The position numbers and the translations under genes are program-made. 64,000 nucleotides of DNA from Sandaracinaceae bacterium (lineage in GTDB: Bacteria; Myxococcota_A; Polyangia; Polyangiales; Houyiibacteriaceae): the NCBI GenBank assembly GCA_020633075.1, contig JACKEI010000002.1:310001-374000 (forward strand). The letters are read 5' to 3'. Below the pieces are notes generated by a model, which made no database searches, had not been told where the DNA came from, and worked only from the letters and a program-made list of their open reading frames with translations. Every line of letters begins with the position of its first letter. Positions within the stretch are counted from its first letter, which is position 1. Shown here piece by piece: positions 42,067 to 50,068 of the stretch.

Positions 42067-43829
42067 TGAGCAAGCGACGACCGAGCCAGCGCCCCTCGCG
42101 ACCCGCCCCCGCGCCCCGTGCGGCGGCCGTGTCCGGGTCGGCTGCGTCCGCAAGCACGCCTCCTCCGCCCGCCGCGGCGAGCGAGACGCGGCTCGCGCTG
42201 CAGCAGCTGGGGGTCGCGACGGCGGTGGTGCTCGGCATGGTCGCCAGCACGTACCTAGTGCCCCCGCTCGCGCGCTTTCGTCCCTGGGTGCCGGGCGAGC
42301 GCGTGCCTCTCACCCACATGAGCGAGCGCTTCGACGCGGTGCCGGCCTCGGCGGGCGCCGGCGGCGGGTATCACGCCGCGACGTCCACGTCCCCCGCGCA
42401 GGACGAAGCGCTGGGCGCGGAGGTAGCGGCCGCGCTCGCCGAGGAGCGCGAGGGCACGCACACCGGCGCCGGCCCGACCGCCGCAGACACCGAGGCCCAC
42501 GCGGACGGAAGCGTGTACGTCGCCCCCCGCGAGTCCGAGGGCATCCGGGTGCACATCGAGGACCCGACGGGGCGCGGCATGCGCCCGTTCTACGAGGCCC
42601 TGCGGCGCACCGCGCAGGGGGAGCCCGGGGCGCTCACGCGCGCCTCGCACTACGGGGACTCCACCATCGCGACCGACCACCTGACGCACACGGTGCGCCG
42701 GCGGCTGCAGCAGCGCTTCGGGGACGGGGGTCACGGCTTCATCCTGATCTCGAAGGGCTTCATGCCCTACCGCCACCAGGACGTGTTCCACACCGCCAGC
42801 GAGGGTTGGAGCATCAAGGAGATCATGCGGGCCGGCATCCCGGATGGGCGCTACGGGCTCGGCGGCGTGCAGATCCAAGCGCGCGCGATGGGCGTGGCCA
42901 CGTTCGGGACGCACGAGGAGGACGAGCCGGACACGGGCCGCACGCTCAGCCGCTTCCAGCTGCTCTATCAGCGCCAAGAGGGGGGCGGTGACGTCCGCCT
43001 CACGGTGGACCAGGGCGAGCCCGTCACGCTGTCCACGGGCCTCGGGGGCGGGGACGGTGGCGCGCCCGAAGAGGCGCCGGGGGACGCGGTGTACACCATC
43101 GATGTGCCCGACGGACCGCATCGCCTGGAGGTGCGCTACACCGGCAACGGCCGCGTCACCCTGTACGGCGTGATCATGGAGCGTGAGGGGCCCGGCGTGG
43201 TGTACGACTCCCTGGGCATGGTGGGGACGCGCGCCAGCCGCATGCTGAACTTCGACCCGGTGCACATCCGCGAGCAGCTGCGCTCACGCGGCACCAACCT
43301 GCTGGTGCTGGGCTTCGGCGGCAACGACGCGAGCGACAACACCACGGAGGAGCGCTACTACGAGCAGTTCAAGGAGGTCATCGCGCGCATGCGTGGAGGC
43401 CGCGAGGACCTGGGCTGCCTCGTCTTTGCGCCGTTGGACCAGGCGGAGCGCGACGAGCGCGGGAACATCCGCACCATGCCGATGGTGCCGCGCATCGTGG
43501 CGGCCCAGCGCCGCGCGGCCTTCGACATGGGCTGCGCCTTCTACGACACCTGGGACGCGATGGGCGGCTCGGGGGCCATGCAGCGCTGGTCGCGTGCGCG
43601 CCCGCCGCTGGCCTCCACGGACTACCGCCACGCCACGCCCGAGGGCTACCGCGTCATCGCGGACCTGTACTACAAGGCGCTGCTCGCGGGTTTCGCGGAG
43701 TACCTGCGCGAGCATCCTTCGCCCGAGCCCGTGGCGCAGCCTGCGCCGCAGGCCGGGGCGGCTGCCACCCCAGCGGCTGACCAGCCAGCGGAGCGCGAGC
43801 AGGCTCCCGCAGCCGAGCCCGCTCAGTAG
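42066..43829 (+). CDS. SGNH-like exported protein 2, MBOAT partner
   Basis: A 587-residue protein. An N-terminal cytosolic Pro/Ala-rich stretch precedes one membrane anchor (ALQQLGVATAVVLGMVASTYLVPP, about residues 44-66), a low-complexity linker and an SGNH domain with SHYGDSTIATD (GDS nucleophile block), LGFGGNDASDN and STDYRHATPEGY (Asp-His). It ends in a Pro/Ala/Glu tail. Translational coupling to the MBOAT gene argues for transfer of acetyl from the membrane enzyme to a polymer outside. It converges with the sterol reductase gene, overlapping by seven bases. Confidence 0.85.
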   Translation: MSKRRPSQRPSRPAPAPRAAAVSGSAASASTPPPPAAASETRLALQQLGVATAVVLGMVASTYLVPPLARFRPWVPGERVPLTHMSERFDAVPASAGAGGGYHAATSTSPAQDEALGAEVAAALAEEREGTHTGAGPTAADTEAHADGSVYVAPRESEGIRVHIEDPTGRGMRPFYEALRRTAQGEPGALTRASHYGDSTIATDHLTHTVRRRLQQRFGDGGHGFILISKGFMPYRHQDVFHTASEGWSIKEIMRAGIPDGRYGLGGVQIQARAMGVATFGTHEEDEPDTGRTLSRFQLLYQRQEGGGDVRLTVDQGEPVTLSTGLGGGDGGAPEEAPGDAVYTIDVPDGPHRLEVRYTGNGRVTLYGVIMEREGPGVVYDSLGMVGTRASRMLNFDPVHIREQLRSRGTNLLVLGFGGNDASDNTTEERYYEQFKEVIARMRGGREDLGCLVFAPLDQAERDERGNIRTMPMVPRIVAAQRRAAFDMGCAFYDTWDAMGGSGAMQRWSRARPPLASTDYRHATPEGYRVIADLYYKALLAGFAEYLREHPSPEPVAQPAPQAGAAATPAADQPAEREQAPAAEPAQ

Positions 43830-45091
43830 ATGCCGGGCACGATGCGGTAGGGCACCCGCTCGCAGTAGCGCGCCCAGTCCTCGCCGTATTTCTGGCTGCA
43901 GAAGTGGTGGTCGCGGCGCTCGCGGTGGATGAGCAGGATGGCGAAGTAGATTGGGTAGAAGTACGGCAGCACGGAGCCGAACGCGCAGGGCAGCGACCAG
44001 CTCAGCGCCATGAGGATGTCGCCCACGTAGTTGAAGTGCCGCGACCAGCCCCAGAAGCCGCTCACCAGCAGCTTCCCGCCCTGAGCGGTGGTCATGTACT
44101 CCACCTTCTTGCCCCAGATGAGCGCGTTGTCCGGGTCACTGCGGAAGTGGTGCTTCTGCAGGTTGACTGCGCGGAAGATGTAGAGCCCCAGGAGGTTGAC
44201 GGCCACGATGAGCGCGGCTGCCCACAGCGGCAGCTCGGGCACCCGGTCGATCAGGTAGTGCGCCTGCAGGCTGTAGGTCATGGGCACCCACGCCAGGTCC
44301 CCGAAGCAGAGCATGAAGCCGAAGTTCTCGTGCTTGATGTCCATCGTGGTGAGGATGGCGGGCTCGTTGACGAAGTAGTCGATGATGTAGATGAGCTGGA
44401 ACGCCCCCACGAGGATCATCGAGGTGGAGACGAAGCCGTGGCGCGTGTACTGCACGTAGGCGAAGGCGGCGTTGATCACGACCCAGAGCAAGAGGCCGGG
44501 CCGCGCCTCGCAGAAGAACTTGAGGTCCAGGCCGCCGGGCCCAGGGGGTACGCGCGGGTTGTGGCCGGTGCCCATCCAGAAGTCGTGGATGAAGGAGCCG
44601 CTGAGGCGCGTGCCCTGCCCGTGCCGCTTGCCGTACACGTACAGGAACGCGCTGAACGCGTAGCAGAAGAGCGTCATGACGCTCAGGATGGCGCCGAACT
44701 CGTCGTGCAGCTGCGCGAGGCTCCACAGCCCAGAGAGGTGGAGCGCGGCCACGCCCCCGAAGGTGATGAGCATGGACGCCACGCCGTTCATCTTGTAGGG
44801 CAGGCGACCCCCGCCCGGCAGCTCCGTGCCCAGCACCGTCTTCCCGGGGGCCCAGCGCTGGAGCGCGGCCTGGGCCAGGAACCAGGTGAGGTAGAACGCT
44901 GCCGCGCTGGGCGTTGGTACCAGGCTGGCGAAGAAGCCGCCCACGTCGGCGTCGGCCGAAGGGAGCAGGCGCCCGTCGTTGAAGCGCACCGCGAAGTACA
45001 GGTAGGCCGTGAACACGGGGAGCCCGAAGATCATGGCCAGGTTGCCGGGGATGCCCCCGAACTCGAGCTTGCGTTCCGCTGAGGCGCTCAT
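43823..45091 (-). CDS. C14-sterol reductase (ERG24/TM7SF2 family)
   Basis: A 422-residue multi-pass membrane enzyme of the ERG4/ERG24 family. Diagnostic blocks are GTGHNPR, GLDLKFFCEARPGLLLWVVIN, ILTTMDIKHENFGFMLCFGDLAWVPMTYSLQAHYL and the C-terminal LLVSGFWGWSRHFNYVGDILMALSWSLPC followed by YCERVPYRIVPGIY. The TTMDI...FGFML...FGDL sequence points to the delta-14 type rather than the delta-7 type. It uses NADPH to reduce the C14-C15 double bond left by sterol C14-demethylation. It is the third gene of a tight operon. Bacterial members are rare and mostly found in sterol-making lineages. Confidence 0.88.
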   Translation of the reverse strand: MSASAERKLEFGGIPGNLAMIFGLPVFTAYLYFAVRFNDGRLLPSADADVGGFFASLVPTPSAAAFYLTWFLAQAALQRWAPGKTVLGTELPGGGRLPYKMNGVASMLITFGGVAALHLSGLWSLAQLHDEFGAILSVMTLFCYAFSAFLYVYGKRHGQGTRLSGSFIHDFWMGTGHNPRVPPGPGGLDLKFFCEARPGLLLWVVINAAFAYVQYTRHGFVSTSMILVGAFQLIYIIDYFVNEPAILTTMDIKHENFGFMLCFGDLAWVPMTYSLQAHYLIDRVPELPLWAAALIVAVNLLGLYIFRAVNLQKHHFRSDPDNALIWGKKVEYMTTAQGGKLLVSGFWGWSRHFNYVGDILMALSWSLPCAFGSVLPYFYPIYFAILLIHRERRDHHFCSQKYGEDWARYCERVPYRIVPGIY

Positions 45092-45100
45092 GCTGTCTCG

Positions 45101-46093
45101 CTATCGGATGTGGCCGCTGGCGCGCAGCCAGGCGGTGGTCGCGCTGAGCGTGTCTGCGGCGGGACGGTAGTGCAGGCCGAGCTCGCGCAGCTCCGGCGAC
45201 GAGTCCACGGCGGTCCAGCGCGTGGCGTAGAGCATGGCCTCGCGCGTGATGGGGAAGGGCACGGGCACGGCCTTGCGCACCCCGTCCAGCACGACCCCGC
45301 TGGCGCGCAGGAGGGAGCCAGGCAGGGGCATGGCCAGGCTGCGCGCGCCGGCCGCCCGGAGGGAGGTGTGGAGCTCACGCCACGGGAGGTAGTGCCCAGG
45401 CACCAGGTGGCGCTTCACGCTGGGTGACCTCTCGAGCAGGAGGCGGTGCGCCGTGGCCAGGTCGCGCGCGTCCACCATCTGGAAGCCGCCCTCGGTCAAT
45501 GGCACAAAGCGCCCCGCGAAGATGCGCAGGGCGTTGGTGGACTCCGTCATGCCCGGGTCGTCGGGCGCGAGCACTGCGCTGGGGTAGGTGGTCCAGATGG
45601 GCGCGCCCGCGGCCTGCTGCTCGCGCACCCAGCGCTCTGCCATGGCCTTGCTGCGACCGTAGGCGTGCTCGGACTCGTGTGGCTCCGTGTCCGGCGTGAT
45701 GACCGCCGCGCGCCCCGTGGTCTCCACGTGGAAGAGCGCGCTCAGCGTGGACACGTGCACGATGTGCTTCACTCCGGCGTCGAGTGCGGCGCCGAGGACG
45801 TTCTTGACCCCGCCGACGTTGGCGCTGATGAGCGACTCGGGCGACGCGTTGGCCATGCTGACCACGGCGGCGGCGTGCAGCAGCGCGTCACAGCCACGCA
45901 GCGCCGCGCGCACGGAGTCGGCGTCGGAGATGTCGCCCACCACCGACGAGAGGCCCTTCGGGGCGTCCGGGAACACCCGCGCCAGCTTGGCCTCGCTCCG
46001 TACCAGCGCGCGCACCGTGTGCCCGGCGTCCAACAGTTCGCGAATGCTGTGCGAGCCCGCGAGGCCCGTCCCGCCCGTCACCAGAACGTTCAT
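45101..46093 (-). CDS. Extended SDR (3beta-HSD/epimerase-like)
   Basis: A 330-residue NAD(P)-dependent extended short-chain dehydrogenase. It has the nucleotide-binding TGGTGLAGSH, the HAAAVVS segment, the catalytic STLSAL serine and YGRSK (Tyr-x3-Lys). It resembles dihydroflavonol-reductase and 3beta-hydroxysteroid-dehydrogenase-like proteins. Placement between a GMC oxidoreductase (three bases) and a sterol reductase (nine bases) suggests a sterol 3-hydroxy/3-keto step, possibly C4-decarboxylation (inference). A sugar or flavonoid-type substrate cannot be excluded by sequence alone. Confidence 0.8.
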   Translation of the reverse strand: MNVLVTGGTGLAGSHSIRELLDAGHTVRALVRSEAKLARVFPDAPKGLSSVVGDISDADSVRAALRGCDALLHAAAVVSMANASPESLISANVGGVKNVLGAALDAGVKHIVHVSTLSALFHVETTGRAAVITPDTEPHESEHAYGRSKAMAERWVREQQAAGAPIWTTYPSAVLAPDDPGMTESTNALRIFAGRFVPLTEGGFQMVDARDLATAHRLLLERSPSVKRHLVPGHYLPWRELHTSLRAAGARSLAMPLPGSLLRASGVVLDGVRKAVPVPFPITREAMLYATRWTAVDSSPELRELGLHYRPAADTLSATTAWLRASGHIR

Positions 46094-46096
46094 GCC

Positions 46097-47713
46097 TCAA
46101 GTCCTGACATGAGACGCGGCGTCTGCATAGTCCCGAGTGATCTCGCGGGCGGCGCGGTAGCCGATGAGCATGCTGGGCGCGTTCATGGCCGAGACCGGCG
46201 TCGACGGCGTGATCGACGCGTCCGCGATGCGCAGGCCGCGCACGCCACGCAGACGCAGCCGCAGGTCCACCGGCGCGTGCGCGTCGTCGCCCATGCGGCA
46301 GGTGCCCGCGAAGTGGAAGGTGGTCATCACGTTCTTCTCCACGAACTTGCGCAGCGCGGCGTCGCTGGTGGCCCGCTTGCCCGGCATGAGCGGCTTGTTG
46401 CCGAACTCCGCGAGAGCCGGTGCCTGCGCGATGCGCTGCGCCCAGCGCACGCCCGCCAGCATGGTCTGCATGTCCTCGGGATGCGTGAAGTACGCGGGGT
46501 CGATGGCGGCCTGCGCGCGCGGGTCGTTGCTGGCCAGCCACAGCTGACCGCGGCTCTTGGGCTTCCCCAGGATCACCACGATGCCGTACATGTGCGCGAT
46601 GGCGTTCTCGGCGGTGCGCGTGCTCATGGCGACGTCCACGGCCGAGCGCAGCCAGGCCTTGGCGCGTGTGTCGAACAGGCTCGCGGGCAGCACCTTGCCG
46701 GGCAGCATGCGCTTGGCGGCCTGCTTCATGGCGGATGGCGCGGGCCAGTACACCAGGCAGGTGTCGCTCTGGCCGGCGGGGAGGTCGGTGGCTTCGTTCG
46801 CGCGGCCGAAGCTGTAGAGCTGCGGGTAGTAGGCGTCCACCTCGGCCTGGCTCTTGTAGAAGAGGGTGACGTTCGGGTGGTCCTGCAGGTTCTGGCCGAT
46901 CTCCGGGACGTCCACGATCGGCGTGACGCCGACGGCGTTCAGCCGCGACGCGGGGCCGATACCGGACAACATGAGCAGCTTGGGGGTCTCGAGGGAGCCC
47001 GCGCACATGACCACCTCGCGGCGCACGTCCACGCTCTTGAGCGTCCCCCCTTGCTCGTAGCGCACGCCGGAGACGCGCGGACCCTCGTCCAGCACGATGC
47101 GGTGCACGCGCGCGTGAGTCTCCACGCGCAGGTTGGGGCGCGCCGGCGCGTCGCGAATGAAGGCGACGTAGCTGCTGCGCCGCGCCTGCCCCTCGTAGCT
47201 CATCCACTCGTAGCCGATGGTGTTGCTCAGGTCCCCGTCGTGGAAGTCTTCGCTGCGACGAAACCCACAGGCCTCCGCGCTGGCGATGCAGGCCTCCGTG
47301 AAGTGCGTGCCGGGCCGCTGGTGGGGTCGCAGCGTGGCCTCGAGCCGCTCGAACTCCTCGCGCACGTCGTCCCAGCGCCAGCCGCTCGGCCACTCGTCCC
47401 AGTCCTCGCGTGCGCCGCGGGTGTAGACCATGCCGTTCACGGCGCCGCTGCCGCCCAGGCCGCGCCCTGTGCCCATGAAGAGCCGCTGCTTCCCGGCGTT
47501 CGGCTGCGGCTGGCTGAAGCGGTCCCAGATCACCGCGTCGTTGGCGAACGCGTGCTTGTAGCCGTCCGCGTCGAGGGTCTCCGGGTTCTCGTCGGCGCTC
47601 GGGCCGCACTCCAGCAACAGCACGCGCACGCGCGGGTCTGCCGCCAGCTGCGCCGCTACGACACAGCCCGCCGAACCTCCGCCTACCACGACATAGTCAA
47701 ACGTCTCGCTCAT
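46097..47713 (-). CDS. GMC-family FAD oxidoreductase
   Basis: A 538-residue flavoprotein. The N-terminal FAD site is FDYVVVGGGSAGCVVAAQL, the GMC signature is GRGLGGSGAVNGMVYTRG, and the active-site His and Asn are in TTFHFAGTCRMG and TPVSAMNAPSMLIG. It oxidises an alcohol; choline-dehydrogenase-like members are the nearest in layout. In this operon a sterol or steroid alcohol is a reasonable guess. It is not a classical cholesterol oxidase by sequence. The ATG at 47713 (MSETFDYV) is the start; the longer open frame is upstream shadow. Confidence 0.88.
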   Translation of the reverse strand: MSETFDYVVVGGGSAGCVVAAQLAADPRVRVLLLECGPSADENPETLDADGYKHAFANDAVIWDRFSQPQPNAGKQRLFMGTGRGLGGSGAVNGMVYTRGAREDWDEWPSGWRWDDVREEFERLEATLRPHQRPGTHFTEACIASAEACGFRRSEDFHDGDLSNTIGYEWMSYEGQARRSSYVAFIRDAPARPNLRVETHARVHRIVLDEGPRVSGVRYEQGGTLKSVDVRREVVMCAGSLETPKLLMLSGIGPASRLNAVGVTPIVDVPEIGQNLQDHPNVTLFYKSQAEVDAYYPQLYSFGRANEATDLPAGQSDTCLVYWPAPSAMKQAAKRMLPGKVLPASLFDTRAKAWLRSAVDVAMSTRTAENAIAHMYGIVVILGKPKSRGQLWLASNDPRAQAAIDPAYFTHPEDMQTMLAGVRWAQRIAQAPALAEFGNKPLMPGKRATSDAALRKFVEKNVMTTFHFAGTCRMGDDAHAPVDLRLRLRGVRGLRIADASITPSTPVSAMNAPSMLIGYRAAREITRDYADAASHVRT

Positions 47714-47749
47714 CGCATTCCTCGTCGAAAGAAACCACCGTTGCGAATT

Positions 47750-47767
47750 GTGAAATGACCATATCAC
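47750..47767. promoter_or_regulatory. Palindrome in the sterol-operon/hybrid-kinase promoter region
   Basis: GTGAAATGACCATATCAC has 8-base arms (7 of 8 matched) about a 2-base centre, in the 112-base gap between the divergent GMC operon and the hybrid kinase. It is an operator candidate; the spacing is wrong for CRP and it differs from the palindrome at 14006. Confidence 0.45.
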
Positions 47768-47825
47768 GAACTCGTCACGGCACAAACGGCGCTCGTCGCG
47801 GCGTGCTGCAGGGTAGACGCTTTCG

Positions 47826-50018
47826 ATGCGACGTGAGAACAAGGTCGCGTCCATGTCGCTGCTAGAACGCTACCTGCTCGCTGGCTTCGACCCCTCTCGG
47901 TTGACCCGTCTGCAGCTGCACCGTGTGCGATCCATCTCGGGGTCCATCCTGGGGCTCAGCGGCATCGCGCTCTTCTTCCTCGTGCACTCGCTGATGCTCG
48001 AGCTCCCGGTGCAGGCGGGGGCGCTGCTGGCGGGGTTCGTGCTGGGCATCGGCGGCTACGTGCTCATGGCGCGCACGGGTCGCATTCAGTACGCGGGGCA
48101 CGCGGTCACAGCAGCGCTCGTGCTCGTGCTCGTCAGTCAGGCCTTCGTGACGGGCGGCTTCCGCAACCCTCAGTTCGCCTGGTTCCTCGTCGCGCCCTTG
48201 GTCGCCGGGTCGTCGCTGGGGCTGCGCGAAGGCGTGCTGTGGGGGGTCATCAGCGCGGTCTGCGTCATGGTCTTCTGGGGCTTGGACGTCGCCGGGGTGA
48301 CCTTCGACAACTTGATCCCCGTAGACCAACGGTCCTACGCCGAGGGGTTCACCCTACTTGGCGCGCTCGCGGCGACGCTGACGGTCATGACCAGCTTCCT
48401 CCGCGGGCAGCACTACGCCGAGAGCGCGCTGCTGGAGACCAACGAGTCCCTGCGGCATGAGGTGGAGGTGCGCGCCCAAGCCGAGCTCGAAGCCAAGCGC
48501 GCAGCGCAGTCGCGCAGCGACTTTCTCGCGACCATCAGCCACGAGATCCGCACTCCCCTGAACGGCGTGCTGGGCATGACCAGCTTGCTGCTGGACACCG
48601 AGCTCACGTCTCATCAACGGGAGTGCGCCGAGACGGCGCGGCGCAGCGGAGACGCGCTCCTGACCATCATCCAGGACGTGCTGGACTTCTCCAAGGTGGA
48701 CGCTGGCAAGCTGGTGATCGAGTCGGCCGAGTTCCACCTGCGGGACGCCGTGGAGGACGTGGTCAGCCTCGTCGCGGAGAGCGCACACGCCAAAGGCCTC
48801 GAGCTGATCGTCGACGTGCATCCCACGGTGCCCAGCGTGGTCGCGTCCGACGCCGGGCGGATTCGTCAGGTGCTGCTCAACCTCCTCTCGAACGCCATCA
48901 AGTTCACCGCGCAGGGATCCGTGCGCTTGGTGGTCAGCGCCACGGACGCTCCGGCGGGAGACGCGCGCCTGCTCTTCGAGGTGCACGACACGGGGATAGG
49001 CGTCGCGCCGGAGCACCGGGAGCGGCTCTTCGAGCCCTTCGTCCAAGCGGACAGCACCACGACGCGTACCTACGGGGGGACGGGGCTCGGGCTCTCCATC
49101 GTGCGCAGCCTGAGCCTCGCGATGGGCGGCGACAGCGGTGTCTCGTCGCGCCTCGGTGAGGGCAGCTGCTTCTGGGCGTCCGTGCGGACGCGGGTGATAG
49201 ACGAGCGACCGACGCTCGAGTCGACGCTCCTCGGGACGAAGGCGCTGGTGGTCGCTCGAGAGCCCGCGCTCGGAGCGTCACTCCTCACGCTGCTCGGCAC
49301 CTGGGGGTGCTTGGCGCGCACGGTCGTAGACGCAGAAGAGGCGCACGCCGCGCTCGCCGCGGGCGGCTTCGATGTGGTCCTCGCGGACGCCGACGCGAAC
49401 GGGGGCGTGGCCGAGGCGCTCGTGCGGCGCTCCTCTGGAAGCGCGCATGCGGGCCCCGCGGTGGTCGTGCTGGCTCCCGTGGCCGGTGCCTACGCGCGGG
49501 TGCCCGAGTGGGGGTCGCAGGCCGCGGGGTGGGTCACGAAGCCACCGCGCCGTCGCGCGCTGGAAGATGCCCTGCGAACGGCGATCACGCGGGCGAAGCG
49601 CAGCCCGTCGACGCCATCGTCGAAGCGTGCCCTCGCGGTCGCGCTGAGTGGTCGGGTGCTCGTGGTGGAAGACAACCTCGTGAACCAGCAGGTGGTGCGC
49701 ATGATGCTGAGCAGCCTGGGCATCGAAGCCGACGTCGCGGCCAACGGGCAGGAGGCCTTGGGCATGGCGGCGCGCGGCCGCTACGCGGCGATTCTGATGG
49801 ACTGTCAGATGCCCGTGATGGACGGCTTCGAGGCCACGCGGAGGCTCCGCGAGGGGGGCGACAAGACGCCGATCATCGCCGTCACCGCCAACGCGATGCA
49901 GGGCGACAGGGAGCGCGTCGCGGCGGCCGGCATGGACGACTACCTGAGCAAGCCCATCTCGCTCGAGGCGCTGCGGGTGGCCCTGGCGCCGCACTGCGCC
50001 CCGCCGAGCGGCACGTAG
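47826..50018 (+). CDS. Hybrid sensor histidine kinase
   Basis: A 730-residue protein. About six membrane helices (residues 30-200) are followed by a coiled segment, a HisKA domain with SHEIRTPLNG (His239), an ATPase domain (NLLSNAIKF, DTGIG, GGTGLGLSI), a degenerate receiver (about 460-580, acidic pocket lost) and a complete C-terminal receiver (LVVEDNLVNQQVV, ILMDCQMPVMDG with Asp659, and a SKPIS Lys). No DNA-binding domain is present, so an unlinked output partner is expected. A second ATG lies at 47853. It is divergent from the sterol operon. Confidence 0.92.
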   Translation: MRRENKVASMSLLERYLLAGFDPSRLTRLQLHRVRSISGSILGLSGIALFFLVHSLMLELPVQAGALLAGFVLGIGGYVLMARTGRIQYAGHAVTAALVLVLVSQAFVTGGFRNPQFAWFLVAPLVAGSSLGLREGVLWGVISAVCVMVFWGLDVAGVTFDNLIPVDQRSYAEGFTLLGALAATLTVMTSFLRGQHYAESALLETNESLRHEVEVRAQAELEAKRAAQSRSDFLATISHEIRTPLNGVLGMTSLLLDTELTSHQRECAETARRSGDALLTIIQDVLDFSKVDAGKLVIESAEFHLRDAVEDVVSLVAESAHAKGLELIVDVHPTVPSVVASDAGRIRQVLLNLLSNAIKFTAQGSVRLVVSATDAPAGDARLLFEVHDTGIGVAPEHRERLFEPFVQADSTTTRTYGGTGLGLSIVRSLSLAMGGDSGVSSRLGEGSCFWASVRTRVIDERPTLESTLLGTKALVVAREPALGASLLTLLGTWGCLARTVVDAEEAHAALAAGGFDVVLADADANGGVAEALVRRSSGSAHAGPAVVVLAPVAGAYARVPEWGSQAAGWVTKPPRRRALEDALRTAITRAKRSPSTPSSKRALAVALSGRVLVVEDNLVNQQVVRMMLSSLGIEADVAANGQEALGMAARGRYAAILMDCQMPVMDGFEATRRLREGGDKTPIIAVTANAMQGDRERVAAAGMDDYLSKPISLEALRVALAPHCAPPSGT

Positions 50019-50068
50019 GGGCGCGAATCCGCAGCGGCGCGCTCCGGAAGTTTGGCATCCTGCGGAGC

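Noticed and set aside
40552..42153. A 533-codon minus-strand open frame opposite the MBOAT gene
   Set aside because: Composition is typical of a shadow frame (His/Glu/Arg-rich, no domain) while the plus strand encodes clear AlgI motifs.
46097..47713. The GMC oxidoreductase as cholesterol oxidase
   Set aside because: Its layout and motifs are those of the choline-dehydrogenase-like GMC branch; only the operon context points to sterols.
47749..47767. CRP-type site (TGTGA...TCAC)
   Set aside because: The gap between half-sites is ten bases, not six, so it is not a normal CRP site; reported as an unassigned palindrome.
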